A stretch of 64,000 nucleotides of DNA from Prolixibacteraceae bacterium (GTDB taxonomy: Bacteria; Bacteroidota; Bacteroidia; Bacteroidales; Prolixibacteraceae). Both the position numbers and the translations under genes were made by a program. The notes under the pieces are model-generated. The model was not told the origin of the DNA and did no database searches. It was given only the letters and a program-made list of their open reading frames with translations. Positions within the stretch are counted from its first letter, which is position 1. The number at the start of each line of letters is the position of its first letter. Positions 1 to 9,584 of this stretch are shown in pieces. The stretch spans positions 62,001 to 126,000 of the forward strand of contig JAIBEY010000042.1 of NCBI GenBank assembly GCA_019459525.1, given 5' to 3'.

Positions 1-691
1 CTTCCAAAACCCTTTTCAAAAGAACCAGGTACCACGATGGAACACCGGCAAATGAGGTTACATTTTCGTTGAGCGAGTGCTCAATAATCTTTTCTATCTT
101 CTCCTCAAATTCTTCGAGCAGTGAAATCTCGGTGGACGGAGTGCGGTAAAAATCGGTCCAAAAAGGTATGTTTTCGATTATAATTGCAGAAAGGTCGCCG
201 TAATAACTGTTATTGTTGTAATTGCTCACCCGGTGGCTCCCGCCCAAAGTAAGGGCTTTGCCCGAAAGAACTCCTGAATCGGGGTAGTTTTTTAGGTAAA
301 TAGCCAGTACATCGCGTCCTCCGCGAATATGAACATCTTCGAGCGAATCTTTGCTTACCGGGATAAATTTACTCTTATCGTTTGTGGTTCCAGATGATTT
401 GGCAAACCATTTGGTTTCGCCAGTCCATAGCAGGTTTTTTTCTCCCTGCATCATCCGTTCAACGGTCGGTTTGATATCGTCGTACCCCTGAATGGGTACA
501 AATTCCCGAAATTCTTTTTCGGAACGAATACCCTTAAAGTTATATTTTATGCCAAATTCAGTACTCGAAGCGTTATCTAAAAGTGCAAACAGCACTTCAC
601 GCTGAACTTCGTGGGGGTGTTTCTTAAATAGCTCAATCTGATATATTCGCTTAAAATTGACCCAATTAATGATGGAATTGATAACTGGCAT
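1..691 (-). CDS. GH3 auxin-responsive-promoter family protein (acyl-acid amido synthetase-like), 3' end cut by window edge
   Basis: Minus-strand reading frame from ATG at 691 translates MPVINSIINWVNFKRIYQIELFKKHPHEVQREVLFALLDNASSTEFGIKYNF...LLWTGETKWFAKSSGTTNDKSKFIPVS; the SSGTTNDKSKFIPVS motif is typical of bacterial GH3 proteins. Not in the supplied ORF track. Confidence 0.85.
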   Translation of the reverse strand, partial: MPVINSIINWVNFKRIYQIELFKKHPHEVQREVLFALLDNASSTEFGIKYNFKGIRSEKEFREFVPIQGYDDIKPTVERMMQGEKNLLWTGETKWFAKSSGTTNDKSKFIPVSKDSLEDVHIRGGRDVLAIYLKNYPDSGVLSGKALTLGGSHRVSNYNNNSYYGDLSAIIIENIPFWTDFYRTPSTEISLLEEFEEKIEKIIEHSLNENVTSFAGVPSWYLVLLKRVLE

Positions 692-864
692 GTAAAATCG
701 TTTTCAGTGCCGTCAAATTTATTAAAAATTCTGACTTTACTTAAGCCTGTACGACTGCTTCAGGCCAAAGCCCAAAATGGCCAACTAAAACGATTACCAC
801 GTAAGCTGAAATTTTTTTTTCTACTTTTACTTCCGATTTCAGTTATCACATCAAGCTTTATCTT

Positions 865-1413
865 ATGAATTACATTGATCTGGTTCTTGCCATTATCCTG
901 ATTATAGCCGCAGTACAGGGGTTTCGGAAAGGTTTTATTGTTGAGCTTGCTTCGTTGGCAGCCTTAGTTCTGGGTATCTGGGGAGCAATCAAATTTTCGG
1001 ACTGGACTTCGGGTTTTATTACTGATACTTTTAACTACCATTCGGAGCACCTCAGCACCATTGCTTTTGTGATAACCTTTATTGTCATCGTGATACTGAT
1101 TCACGTATTGGGGAAAATGCTCGATAATGTGGTAAAAGCAGTTGCATTAGGTTTTCTGAATCGTTTGGCCGGAATTATTTTTGGCATTTTAAAAACGGCT
1201 GTAATCTTGAGCATTTTTCTTTTGTTGTTCGATAGTGTGGATGAGAATGTACACCTTTTACCCGCCAAACAAAAAACCGAATCAAAAATTTATTCACCAA
1301 TGAAACAGTTGGTTCCAACGTTATTCCCTTTCATAAAACTTTGGGATTTCGATAAAGATACGAAACCTGAAGAAAAGGCGACTGGCTCTAAAACGACAAC
1401 AAAAACGACTTAA
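865..1413 (+). CDS. CvpA family membrane protein
   Basis: N-terminal MNYIDLVLAIILIIAAVQGFRKGFIVELASLAALVLGIWGA is a classic CvpA pattern; multiple TM helices. Confidence 0.85.
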   Translation: MNYIDLVLAIILIIAAVQGFRKGFIVELASLAALVLGIWGAIKFSDWTSGFITDTFNYHSEHLSTIAFVITFIVIVILIHVLGKMLDNVVKAVALGFLNRLAGIIFGILKTAVILSIFLLLFDSVDENVHLLPAKQKTESKIYSPMKQLVPTLFPFIKLWDFDKDTKPEEKATGSKTTTKTT

Positions 1414-1665
1414 CGAATTTCGGTTCAGGTTCCCGGTAAATTCATTTTCAATACCCCGGATACCTATACCGGCGCCGTATTCAGGAATAGTACCGTTGCC
1501 TCCCCTGCTCTCAAAATTTTAGTCAAACAACCCGTCAATCATATACGGCCTGATTTTCTCAGGCGATAGTTCAGCGTTAAGCCGTTGATTTTATATCTTT
1601 GGGCGGTTTTTATATCAAAAACGCGTTTCAATTTTACTGACGTTTAACTCACAATACAAAGTACG

Positions 1666-2958
1666 ATGAATTTTGTTGACGAATTGACCTGGAGGGGCAT
1701 GATACACGACATGATGCCCGGAACCAAAGAACAACTGGACAAAGAATTAACCTCAGCATATGTCGGGATTGACCCAACCGCCGATTCGCTGCACATCGGA
1801 CACCTGGTAAGTGTGATGATGCTGAAGCATTTCCAGATCGCTGGCCATAAACCTATTGCCCTGGTTGGTGGCGCAACCGGTATGATTGGCGATCCTTCAG
1901 GCAAGTCGCAGGAAAGGAATTTGCTGGACGAACCAACCCTTCGCCACAATCAGGAATGCATCAAAAAGCAACTGTCGAAATTTCTTGATTTTGAATCGGA
2001 TGCCCCCAACGCTGCCGAAATGGTCAACAATTACGATTGGATGAAAGATTTCAGCTTCCTGAATTTCATCCGCGACATTGGCAAACACATTACTGTCAAC
2101 TACATGATGTCGAAAGATTCGGTAAAAAAACGACTGGATTCCGATAGCGGTGCGGGTATGTCGTTCACCGAATTTACTTATCAGTTGGTTCAGGGAACAG
2201 ATTTCCTACATTTATACCAGACAAAAAATACAAAGCTCCAAATGGGCGGTTCTGATCAGTGGGGCAACATCACCACCGGAACCGAATTAATCCGCCGGAA
2301 AACCGGTGGCGAAGCATTTGCGCTTACCTGTCCGCTCATTAAAAAAGCTGACGGCACCAAATTCGGAAAAACCGAATCGGGCAATGTTTGGCTCGACCCC
2401 AAGCTGACCTCGCCTTACAAATTTTACCAGTTCTGGTTGAATACCTCGGATGACGATGCCGTTCGTTACATCAAAATTTTTACCCTGCTTGCAAAAGAAG
2501 AGGTGGAAGATTTAGTTGCAAAACATGCCGAAGCGCCACATTTGCGTTTGTTGCAAAAACGGCTTGCCGAAGAAGTTACCGTGATGGTTCATTCGCGCGA
2601 AGAGTACGAACTGTCGGTTGAAGCCTCGCAAATTCTTTTCGGACAGGGAACCGCCGAATTGCTTAATAAACTGGATGAAGCAACTTTTCTCTCCGTTTTT
2701 GAAGGCGTCCCTCAGTTCAAAATTTCGGCAAACGAATTGGAAAATGGCATTAAAGTAGTTGATCTTTTAGCCGAAAAAGCGATGGTATTTCCTTCGAAAG
2801 GAGAGTTGCGCCGCACCATTCAGGGCAACGGATTAAGCATCAATAAAGATAAAGTTTCTGATGCGGAACTGACGATTAACCGTAATTTCCTGATTGCTGA
2901 AAAATACATGCTGGTGCAGAAAGGAAAGAAAAATTACTTCTTGTTAATTGCCGAATAA
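1666..2958 (+). CDS. tyrS: Tyrosyl-tRNA synthetase
   Basis: [16 protein letters not shown] (HIGH), [14 protein letters not shown] and [12 protein letters not shown] (KMSKS-like) motifs; C-terminal S4-like domain. Confidence 0.97.
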   Translation: MNFVDELTWRGMIHDMMPGTKEQLDKELTSAYVGIDPTADSLHIGHLVSVMMLKHFQIAGHKPIALVGGATGMIGDPSGKSQERNLLDEPTLRHNQECIKKQLSKFLDFESDAPNAAEMVNNYDWMKDFSFLNFIRDIGKHITVNYMMSKDSVKKRLDSDSGAGMSFTEFTYQLVQGTDFLHLYQTKNTKLQMGGSDQWGNITTGTELIRRKTGGEAFALTCPLIKKADGTKFGKTESGNVWLDPKLTSPYKFYQFWLNTSDDDAVRYIKIFTLLAKEEVEDLVAKHAEAPHLRLLQKRLAEEVTVMVHSREEYELSVEASQILFGQGTAELLNKLDEATFLSVFEGVPQFKISANELENGIKVVDLLAEKAMVFPSKGELRRTIQGNGLSINKDKVSDAELTINRNFLIAEKYMLVQKGKKNYFLLIAE

Positions 2959-3026
2959 ATTTCAGGAATACGCCATATACTAAAAGCACAAATGTTTCGT
3001 TAAAACAACGACCAAAAGCCCCTTCT

Positions 3027-3980
3027 ATGACAAACTTTTTTGATAATCAGAATTTGCTCGAAACACTCTGGAAATGGAAAAAACATTTGATTGTTGTTAG
3101 TATTCTGGCCATTACGCTTTCTGCCATTTTTTCGTCCTCCACATTTATTCAGCCGAAGTATAAATCTTCCGCAAGAATTTACCCCAGCGTTAATATGTTT
3201 CCTTTTAGCGATGAATCCGAAACGGAGCAGTTGCTCGAAATTGTCAACTCCCAGGATATCAAACTAAAGGTAATGGATGCTTTTAAACTGGATGAAGTCT
3301 ATAAAATTAACAGACAGGATCCGTTATACATGACGTATATGCTGGCTGAATTTAACGACAATGTTTCGTTCAAAAAGACTGAATACGAAACGGTTGAAAT
3401 TCAGGTTCTGGATATCGATCCGGTGAGGGCAAGTAATATGTGCGATTCGATCATTGTATTTCTTGACAGAAAAGTAGGAAATCTGCACCAAACCAAATAC
3501 GGCGAGGTGGTAGCCATCGCAAAAAAAGATTTAACTAAGCTGGATTCGGAAATCGATTCCATCAACTCGAAATTAGACGAACTGCGCAAAAACTACCAGA
3601 TATTCGACTACGATTCCCAGTCGAAAGAGATTACCAAAGGAATGGTTAAAATTCTGACCGAACAGAAAAAAAACACTTCCGGAGGAAAGGAACTGGAAAA
3701 ATGGATGAAAAACTTATCGGAAAAGGGCGGCGAATATGCCATTCTTGACTCTGAAATTAAGAACTTATTCCTTCAAAGAGACTCTGTAAAACAAGCCTAC
3801 GACTGGTCGTTAAGCAATTATGAAAAGAAAATAGTGTATGGCCAACGGGTACAGAACCCAATACCTGCCGATAAAAAATCATATCCTATCCGCTGGTTGA
3901 TTGTTTTGGGTTCAACAGTAGCTGCTCTTTTTGTATCTATACTGGTAGTTCTGGTTCTTGACAATAAAAATAAAGCCTAA
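3027..3980 (+). CDS. Wzz/chain-length determinant-like polysaccharide co-polymerase
   Basis: N- and C-terminal TM segments around a coiled-coil periplasmic region; adjacent to an O-antigen ligase gene. Confidence 0.7.
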   Translation: MTNFFDNQNLLETLWKWKKHLIVVSILAITLSAIFSSSTFIQPKYKSSARIYPSVNMFPFSDESETEQLLEIVNSQDIKLKVMDAFKLDEVYKINRQDPLYMTYMLAEFNDNVSFKKTEYETVEIQVLDIDPVRASNMCDSIIVFLDRKVGNLHQTKYGEVVAIAKKDLTKLDSEIDSINSKLDELRKNYQIFDYDSQSKEITKGMVKILTEQKKNTSGGKELEKWMKNLSEKGGEYAILDSEIKNLFLQRDSVKQAYDWSLSNYEKKIVYGQRVQNPIPADKKSYPIRWLIVLGSTVAALFVSILVVLVLDNKNKA

Positions 3981-3983
3981 GCG

Positions 3984-5465
3984 GTGTATCAAATCCGGAA
4001 AAAAGTTGTTCTCTTTTACCTGATTTCGGCATTGTTTATTTTGCTGAATGCATTTTTTATGGTGCATAAGCATTCTATGATTATCAATGCTTTACCTTTT
4101 GTTTTTGGAATTATCCTGCTTGCGATATTTGCTTTCGACAAGCTTCTTTATCTGGTTGTTTTCTTTACCCCGCTTTCACTTCCGCTTAAAGAAATAATGC
4201 CAGGCTTATCGTTCGACATGTTTTTGCCTACCGAACCCCTCCTGGTAGGAATACTACTCATCTTCATCCTGAAATGCTTTACTAACGGACGGTTCGATCG
4301 TGATATTCTGACTCATCCCGTATCTCTGGCCATCTATTTCAGTTTATTTTGGATACTGGCCACCAGCTTTACAAGCACCATGCCTCTTGTTTCGTTTAAA
4401 TTCCTCTTGTCGCGAATCTGGTTTATTGTTAGCTTTTACCTGTTAACAGCCAAACTTTTCGAATCGGGCAAAAACATAGAGAAGTTTATCTGGCTATACA
4501 CTTTGCCCTTGTTAATTGTCATTTCGTATGCCACCACCCGCCATTTGAGTTACGGTTTGTGGGATAAACAAGCAGCGAACTTCGTGGTTAATCCGCTGTA
4601 TAACGACCACACGGCCTACGGAGCAGCTTTGGCCATGTACCTGCCTTTTTTATTTGGTTTTTCGTTTACAAAAATATACACCCCAAAAGTAAAGTTGTTT
4701 GTATATGCTGTATTGGGCATATTGCTTGCAGGACTTATTCTTTCGTATGCCAGGGCCGCATGGCTAAGTATGATTGTAGCATTTGGCGTGTGGGGAATTA
4801 TGCGCCTGAAAATTCGGTTTAAGCCGCTATTTATTACCTTTCTGGCCACAGTTTCCATCATCCTTGTTTTTCAGAATCAAATACTGATGTACCTGGAACG
4901 AAATGATACCGAGTCATCGGCCAACCTCACCGAACACATTTCGTCCATTTCAAATATTTCGTCTGACGCCTCCAACCTGGAACGTATTAACCGGTGGAGC
5001 TGTGCAATCAGGATGTTTGAAGATAAACCCTTTTGGGGCTGGGGCCCGGGAACCTACATGTTTAAATATGCTCCCTACCAGCTAACCGCCGACCGGACTA
5101 TCATCAGCACCAATTCGGCTGACGGAGGAAATGCGCACAGCGAATACCTTGGACCAATGGCCGAATCAGGACTTTTAGGAGTTATAACTTTCCTGATTTT
5201 GATTTCAGTAGTTGTTTATACTGCCATTCATGCCTATACCCGCGCAAAAGACAAACGTTTAAAAACCCTTGTTATGAGCGCTTTGCTCGGATTAATCACC
5301 TATTACATACACGGAATCCTGAATAATTTTCTGGATACCGATAAACTTTCCGTTCCTTTTTGGGGGTTTACAGCTATTATTGTGGCCATTGATATTCATA
5401 CCAGGAAAATAGTCAAAGCCGAAGGATTACCCGAACCGGATGCTACCGTTACCAACAGGATTTAA
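3984..5465 (+). CDS. O-antigen ligase/polymerase (Wzy/WaaL) family membrane protein
   Basis: About 10-12 TM helices; GWGPGTYMFKYAPYQ...NAHSEYLGPMAESGLLG motif typical of the Wzy_C/O-antigen ligase domain; GTG start. Confidence 0.8.
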   Translation: MYQIRKKVVLFYLISALFILLNAFFMVHKHSMIINALPFVFGIILLAIFAFDKLLYLVVFFTPLSLPLKEIMPGLSFDMFLPTEPLLVGILLIFILKCFTNGRFDRDILTHPVSLAIYFSLFWILATSFTSTMPLVSFKFLLSRIWFIVSFYLLTAKLFESGKNIEKFIWLYTLPLLIVISYATTRHLSYGLWDKQAANFVVNPLYNDHTAYGAALAMYLPFLFGFSFTKIYTPKVKLFVYAVLGILLAGLILSYARAAWLSMIVAFGVWGIMRLKIRFKPLFITFLATVSIILVFQNQILMYLERNDTESSANLTEHISSISNISSDASNLERINRWSCAIRMFEDKPFWGWGPGTYMFKYAPYQLTADRTIISTNSADGGNAHSEYLGPMAESGLLGVITFLILISVVVYTAIHAYTRAKDKRLKTLVMSALLGLITYYIHGILNNFLDTDKLSVPFWGFTAIIVAIDIHTRKIVKAEGLPEPDATVTNRI

Positions 5466-5468
5466 GGC

Positions 5469-5505
5469 AAAAAAAAAAAGCTGAGGCCCCTGACCATCAG
5501 CTTTT
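5469..5505 (-). terminator. Intrinsic terminator downstream of the orphan cobalamin riboswitch (minus-strand sense)
   Basis: On the minus strand AAAAGCTGA-tggtcaggggcc-TCAGCTTTTTTTTTTT: 9-bp stem followed by a long U-tract; the plus-strand orientation has only a short CTTTTAG tail. Confidence 0.75.
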
Positions 5506-5566
5506 AGAACAGTTACACGGTTTCAAACTTGGCAGAAGTGAAACCTGTGAAGCCAGGGATTTTGGC

Positions 5567-5770
5567 TCTTACCCCGAAAGCTTCTCGTTGCCGGCAGGTC
5601 TTCTGGCTCTCCTGATTTTTGCCAACCTTCCCATCTTGCCTTAGGCAATACAGTGGTTATTTTCGGCAAAACCTCCTTGCGGATAAAGGATTACAGCTGC
5701 GGGGACAGCTCCTGTTTTGAACAGGATTCCCTTTTCATTCCGGGTAAACGGAAACCAACAACACGTCTGC
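5567..5770 (-). ncRNA. Cobalamin riboswitch (orphan: no sense CDS downstream)
   Basis: Reverse complement contains GGGAATCC-tgttcaaaaca-GGAGCTGTCCCCGCAGCTGTAATCC...GCCTAAGGCAAGATGGGAAGG...GGAGAGCCAGAAGACCTGCCGGC, the conserved B12-box/aptamer core, same as the two riboswitches at 48.8 and 53.4 kb. Confidence 0.93.
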
Positions 5771-5916
5771 AATAATACAGAGAAAATTCAGATTGGATCA
5801 TTAGTTAAAAGTTAATAAATTCGGAAGTTTTGGCCGCACCCGCCCATTACAAATTATACACCCACCCGGTAGATTTGTAATTTTTTCGAATTACCTTTGA
5901 ACCCGAAATTAATGAT

Positions 5917-6303
5917 GTGAAAATGAAACAATTCATTGGAATCCTGCTTTTTGCAGCCATACTTTCAGGACTTTCATCCTGCTATTCAACCTCGATTGAA
6001 AAACCAGACCAGCTCATTAAAAAGGAAAAGTTTGTGAAAATGATGGTTGACATGTACCTTGTTCAAGGAAAAGACATGAACTTTAACGAGGCCGATAGCC
6101 TGAAAAAAATCACTCAAACCGATCTTTATTTCTCGGTCCTGAAAAAATATGATGTTCCGGATACTGTTTTTGTCCGCTCCTTGCTATACTATTCCAGTTC
6201 TCCGAAAGAATATGAAAAATTACATGTTCAAATCGTGAATATTCTGAACGAATCGGAACAGCAATTTAAGCCCAAGGAGAAATTGAATACCGATACGAAA
6301 TGA
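5917..6303 (+). CDS. DUF4296 domain lipoprotein
   Basis: Lipobox LSSCYST; short Bacteroidota protein with KFVKMMVDMYLVQGKD...YYSSSPKEYEKLHVQIVNIL pattern. Confidence 0.75.
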   Translation: MKMKQFIGILLFAAILSGLSSCYSTSIEKPDQLIKKEKFVKMMVDMYLVQGKDMNFNEADSLKKITQTDLYFSVLKKYDVPDTVFVRSLLYYSSSPKEYEKLHVQIVNILNESEQQFKPKEKLNTDTK

Positions 6304-6776
6304 AAAAACTGGCAGCCAACTACCTGATTGCTGAAGATGGAAAATTTCTGAAAAACGGGATTGTAGTTGCTGAAGATGATGGAACTGCGACCGCATTTAT
6401 TGATACCACCAATGACCTGAAGGAAATTGCCCGGCTAACGTTTCATAACGGCATATTACTCGCCAACTTTATTTTCCGAAAAGGAACCAATATCGTTTCG
6501 TCTTCCGAATCAGAACCACGGCTAAAGCAGTTTATTTTCGAAACGGTCCTCCCATTGGAGGCGTTTTCAATTCAGGAACTGATTGATCTGGGAAAACAAG
6601 TTCAGGAACAATTTCCGGAAATGAAAATTCCCGAAATTTTAAAACACATATCTGAAGTTTTAGTAGCGAATAACAACTTTGTAAAAGAGAATCTCCCCGG
6701 CATTTTTCTCATCATTGGTGTCGATCTTTCCGGATTACATTTTACCCCCAAAAGTTGCCTGAAAAAAATCCTTTAA
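6300..6776 (+). CDS. Uncharacterised 158-aa protein; N- and C-terminal segments resemble the beta-sandwich ends of an amidohydrolase lacking the TIM barrel
   Basis: N-term ANYLIAEDGKFLKNGIVVAEDDG...LTFHNGILLANFI and C-term NLPGIFLIIGVDLSGLHFTPKSCLKKIL resemble amidohydrolase termini; no HxH or catalytic barrel. Confidence 0.6.
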   Translation: MKKLAANYLIAEDGKFLKNGIVVAEDDGTATAFIDTTNDLKEIARLTFHNGILLANFIFRKGTNIVSSSESEPRLKQFIFETVLPLEAFSIQELIDLGKQVQEQFPEMKIPEILKHISEVLVANNNFVKENLPGIFLIIGVDLSGLHFTPKSCLKKIL

Positions 6777-6790
6777 TTTGAAATTTTACT

Positions 6791-7570
6791 ATGTCAACAT
6801 TTTTATTCGATCAAATCATATTCGGACCCATAAAAAGTCGTCGCCTGGGCATCTCGCTAGGCGTAAACTTATTACCGACTGACAGCAAAGTTTGTTCGTT
6901 CGATTGCATCTACTGCGAATGCGGCTGGACTCCCCGAAAACGGGAGCAAAAAGCCATTTTGCCAACCCGAACCGAAGTACAGCAAAAAATGAAAGAAAAG
7001 CTGGAAGAAATGATCGGAAGAAATGAATTTCCGGATGTAATTACGTTTGCCGGAAATGGCGAACCGACCCTTCATCCTGAATTTGAGGGAATTATTGATG
7101 ACACTATCAAACTTCGTAATCAACTGACGCCCAACGCACGGATTGCCGTTCTGTCGAATGCCACCATGCTGCACAAACCTTCCGTTATCAGGGCTTTGTT
7201 GAAAGTGGAAGATAATATTCAGAAACTGGATTCGGGATTTGAAGAAACCATCAGGAAAATTGACTGCCCATCATCGAATTTCAGACTGAAAGATGTCGTC
7301 GAAAACCTGAAATTATTTAACGGGAAGGTTATTCTTCAAACCTTGTTTCTGCACGGAAAATTTAAAGACGAAATCATTGACAATACCACGGAAGAAGAAC
7401 TTTCGGAATGGCTTAAACTGGTTCAGGAAATCAGTCCGTCGCAAGTGATGATTTATACCATCGACCGGGATACTCCGGCATCCGGGCTTGAAAAAGTAAA
7501 ACTTGAGGAATTAAACCGTATTGCCGACCGGGTTCGGGAAATTGGATTCGAAGTTCAGGTTTCCGGATAA
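6791..7570 (+). CDS. Radical SAM protein (COG0731-like)
   Basis: CSFDCIYCECGW (CX3CX2C) Fe-S motif, FAGNGEPTLHPEF motif. Confidence 0.88.
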   Translation: MSTFLFDQIIFGPIKSRRLGISLGVNLLPTDSKVCSFDCIYCECGWTPRKREQKAILPTRTEVQQKMKEKLEEMIGRNEFPDVITFAGNGEPTLHPEFEGIIDDTIKLRNQLTPNARIAVLSNATMLHKPSVIRALLKVEDNIQKLDSGFEETIRKIDCPSSNFRLKDVVENLKLFNGKVILQTLFLHGKFKDEIIDNTTEEELSEWLKLVQEISPSQVMIYTIDRDTPASGLEKVKLEELNRIADRVREIGFEVQVSG

Positions 7571-7613
7571 AAGATAAAAGAAAGTGATCAGTCCCGGTAC
7601 ACTGTAAAGTGCA

Positions 7614-7662
7614 ATTGGTGGTCGTTACAGTCTGTAAATTGCTGAGTGCAACGACTACCAAT
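7614..7662. repeat. Imperfect palindrome between convergent genes
   Basis: Arms ATTGGTGGTCGTT (7614-7626) and AACGACTACCAAT (7650-7662), 12/13 complementary. Confidence 0.6.
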
Positions 7663-7678
7663 GACAAGGAATGACTCT

Positions 7679-8125
7679 TTATTTTGTTGTCCGGGTCCAG
7701 GTGGTTGATCTTCCCATCCATTTAATTCCGGCCACATAGCCTTTAAGATTCAGCGTATTGGCATCTTTATCGAACCAGGCAAAACAGTCGTATGTTTTTC
7801 CGTTATCCGGATCATAAATCCGGCCATTCTGCCATTCTTTGTCCGAAACATTGTACTTTAATCCCGAAAGAATCTGCAATCCCAATCTGGATTTCGATCT
7901 TAATTTAGCATCCGGATTGTTGAAATCTTTTTCCGGTTCGCCGTTCACGTATTTCTCCGGATTAATATAAACCACCGTTCCAACGAACTTTCCATCTTCT
8001 TCTTTAACCTCAATTTTCGAAGTCTTTTTATCGTTCCACCAAATACCGGTAATCTTTTGCGCGTCCTGGGCAAATACAGGTAAAATCATCAAGCTGAGCA
8101 ACAAAGCAAATACCATTCGTTTCAT
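7679..8125 (-). CDS. DUF2147 domain-containing secreted protein
   Basis: Signal peptide plus GIWWNDKKTSKIEVKEEDGKFVGTVVY...DPDNGKTYDC pattern of DUF2147. Confidence 0.85.
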   Translation of the reverse strand: MKRMVFALLLSLMILPVFAQDAQKITGIWWNDKKTSKIEVKEEDGKFVGTVVYINPEKYVNGEPEKDFNNPDAKLRSKSRLGLQILSGLKYNVSDKEWQNGRIYDPDNGKTYDCFAWFDKDANTLNLKGYVAGIKWMGRSTTWTRTTK

Positions 8126-8282
8126 AAGCTTATTTTTTTCAGCAATTTATGAATATTTTTTTTGGTTTGGCGCTTTCCCTGTTGAATAGCTATTTTTGAA
8201 CACTTTTTTTCTGAAGGCTTAATTGATAAAAATCCTGTTTCTGAAAGCTGGTTTGGAGTACGTTTATTAAAAATTTAGTTGA

Positions 8283-8990
8283 ATGAATCGCTACCTCTTT
8301 TTTTGTGTTTTTCTGTTTGTTTCTGTTTTCGTATCAGGTCAAAAAATTGAACTGGAGGCCGAACTTTTGGTGCAAAGCCGCCACGTTTGGCGCGGGTCAA
8401 AACTTGGGACTGCCCCCGCCGTTGAGCCTTCGGTAACTTTTGGGTTTGGCCGTTTCAGTTTTAATTTGTGGGCAGCAAAAACGACCAACAACACGTATTC
8501 CGAAGTTGATCTCATTCCGTCCTGGCAATTCAATGAGTTCTCACTCACGCTTTTTGATTATTACAATCCGGTTTCGGGCGAAAGCAACCGTTACCTGAAC
8601 TTTCAGGAAGGGCGAAACCGGCACTCGATTGAACTTTCGGTGGATAACTATTCCATTGAAAAGCGGCGAATAAAATGGATGATCGGTACTTTTTTGCTGG
8701 GCGACCGAAATGAAGAAACCGACAAACCGTTCTACTCCACCTACCTCGAACTCAAATATCCCTTCACAGTTTTAGGCATCGAAACCGAACCTTTTGCTGG
8801 CCTTACTCCTTTCTGCGGATATTACGCCGAAAAATTTGCGGTAATCAACACCGGTATTTCGTTCAGCAAAAGTTTTGAACTGTCTTCAACACTTTCAATT
8901 CCGGTAAATCTATCATTTATCGCCAATCCTCATCAAAACACCCAATTTTTTGTACTCTCCTCCGGAATTGTATTCGCTAAAAGCAAATAA
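8283..8990 (+). CDS. Hypothetical secreted/outer-membrane beta-rich protein
   Basis: Signal peptide; alternating beta-strand pattern, RHVWRGSKLGTAPAVEPSV. Confidence 0.55.
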   Translation: MNRYLFFCVFLFVSVFVSGQKIELEAELLVQSRHVWRGSKLGTAPAVEPSVTFGFGRFSFNLWAAKTTNNTYSEVDLIPSWQFNEFSLTLFDYYNPVSGESNRYLNFQEGRNRHSIELSVDNYSIEKRRIKWMIGTFLLGDRNEETDKPFYSTYLELKYPFTVLGIETEPFAGLTPFCGYYAEKFAVINTGISFSKSFELSSTLSIPVNLSFIANPHQNTQFFVLSSGIVFAKSK

Positions 8991-9094
8991 GTACCTAATT
9001 AAAAGACCATTTTATCCTTAATGTTTATTTAACACATATTGGTTGCACAAGTCAACTAATTCGAACTATTTTTGGCCCGAACTAAGAATAGTAA

Positions 9095-9538
9095 ATGGAA
9101 CTGAATAAACCATTGGGATATATGCTGGGCATGACACTTCGGGTTTTTAAAACCAGAATGATGACCGAGTGTAAAAAAAAGGACATCGAACTCTCGCTTG
9201 AGCAGTTTGTTATTTTAAACATGTTGAATGCAAATTGCGACCTGATTCAACAGGATCTGGCCAATCATCTGCAAAAAGATAAATCCATTATCGTTCGACA
9301 AATCGACGGTTTAATTGAGGATCAATACGTTGTTCGACTAACCAACAAAGAAGACAAACGAAAAAAAAACCTCATCCTTACAAAAAAAGGATTCGAGCGA
9401 TTAAACGAAATGGAAAGAATCGCATCTGAGGTATCAAAGAAACTACTTACGGGTGTTTCCGATAGCGAGCTTGAAATTTTCAAGGATGTACTGGTGAAAA
9501 TTCAGGAAAATGGGGAGCTTGAAGAAGAAGCCATTTAA
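9095..9538 (+). CDS. MarR family transcriptional regulator
   Basis: Winged-helix pattern QQDLANHLQKDKSIIVRQIDGLIEDQYVVRLTNKEDKRKKNLILTKKG; directly upstream of RND operon. Confidence 0.88.
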   Translation: MELNKPLGYMLGMTLRVFKTRMMTECKKKDIELSLEQFVILNMLNANCDLIQQDLANHLQKDKSIIVRQIDGLIEDQYVVRLTNKEDKRKKNLILTKKGFERLNEMERIASEVSKKLLTGVSDSELEIFKDVLVKIQENGELEEEAI

Positions 9539-9584
9539 TTGTTGACTCAAACAACCAAATAAGAAACACAATCAAAGAAACAAT

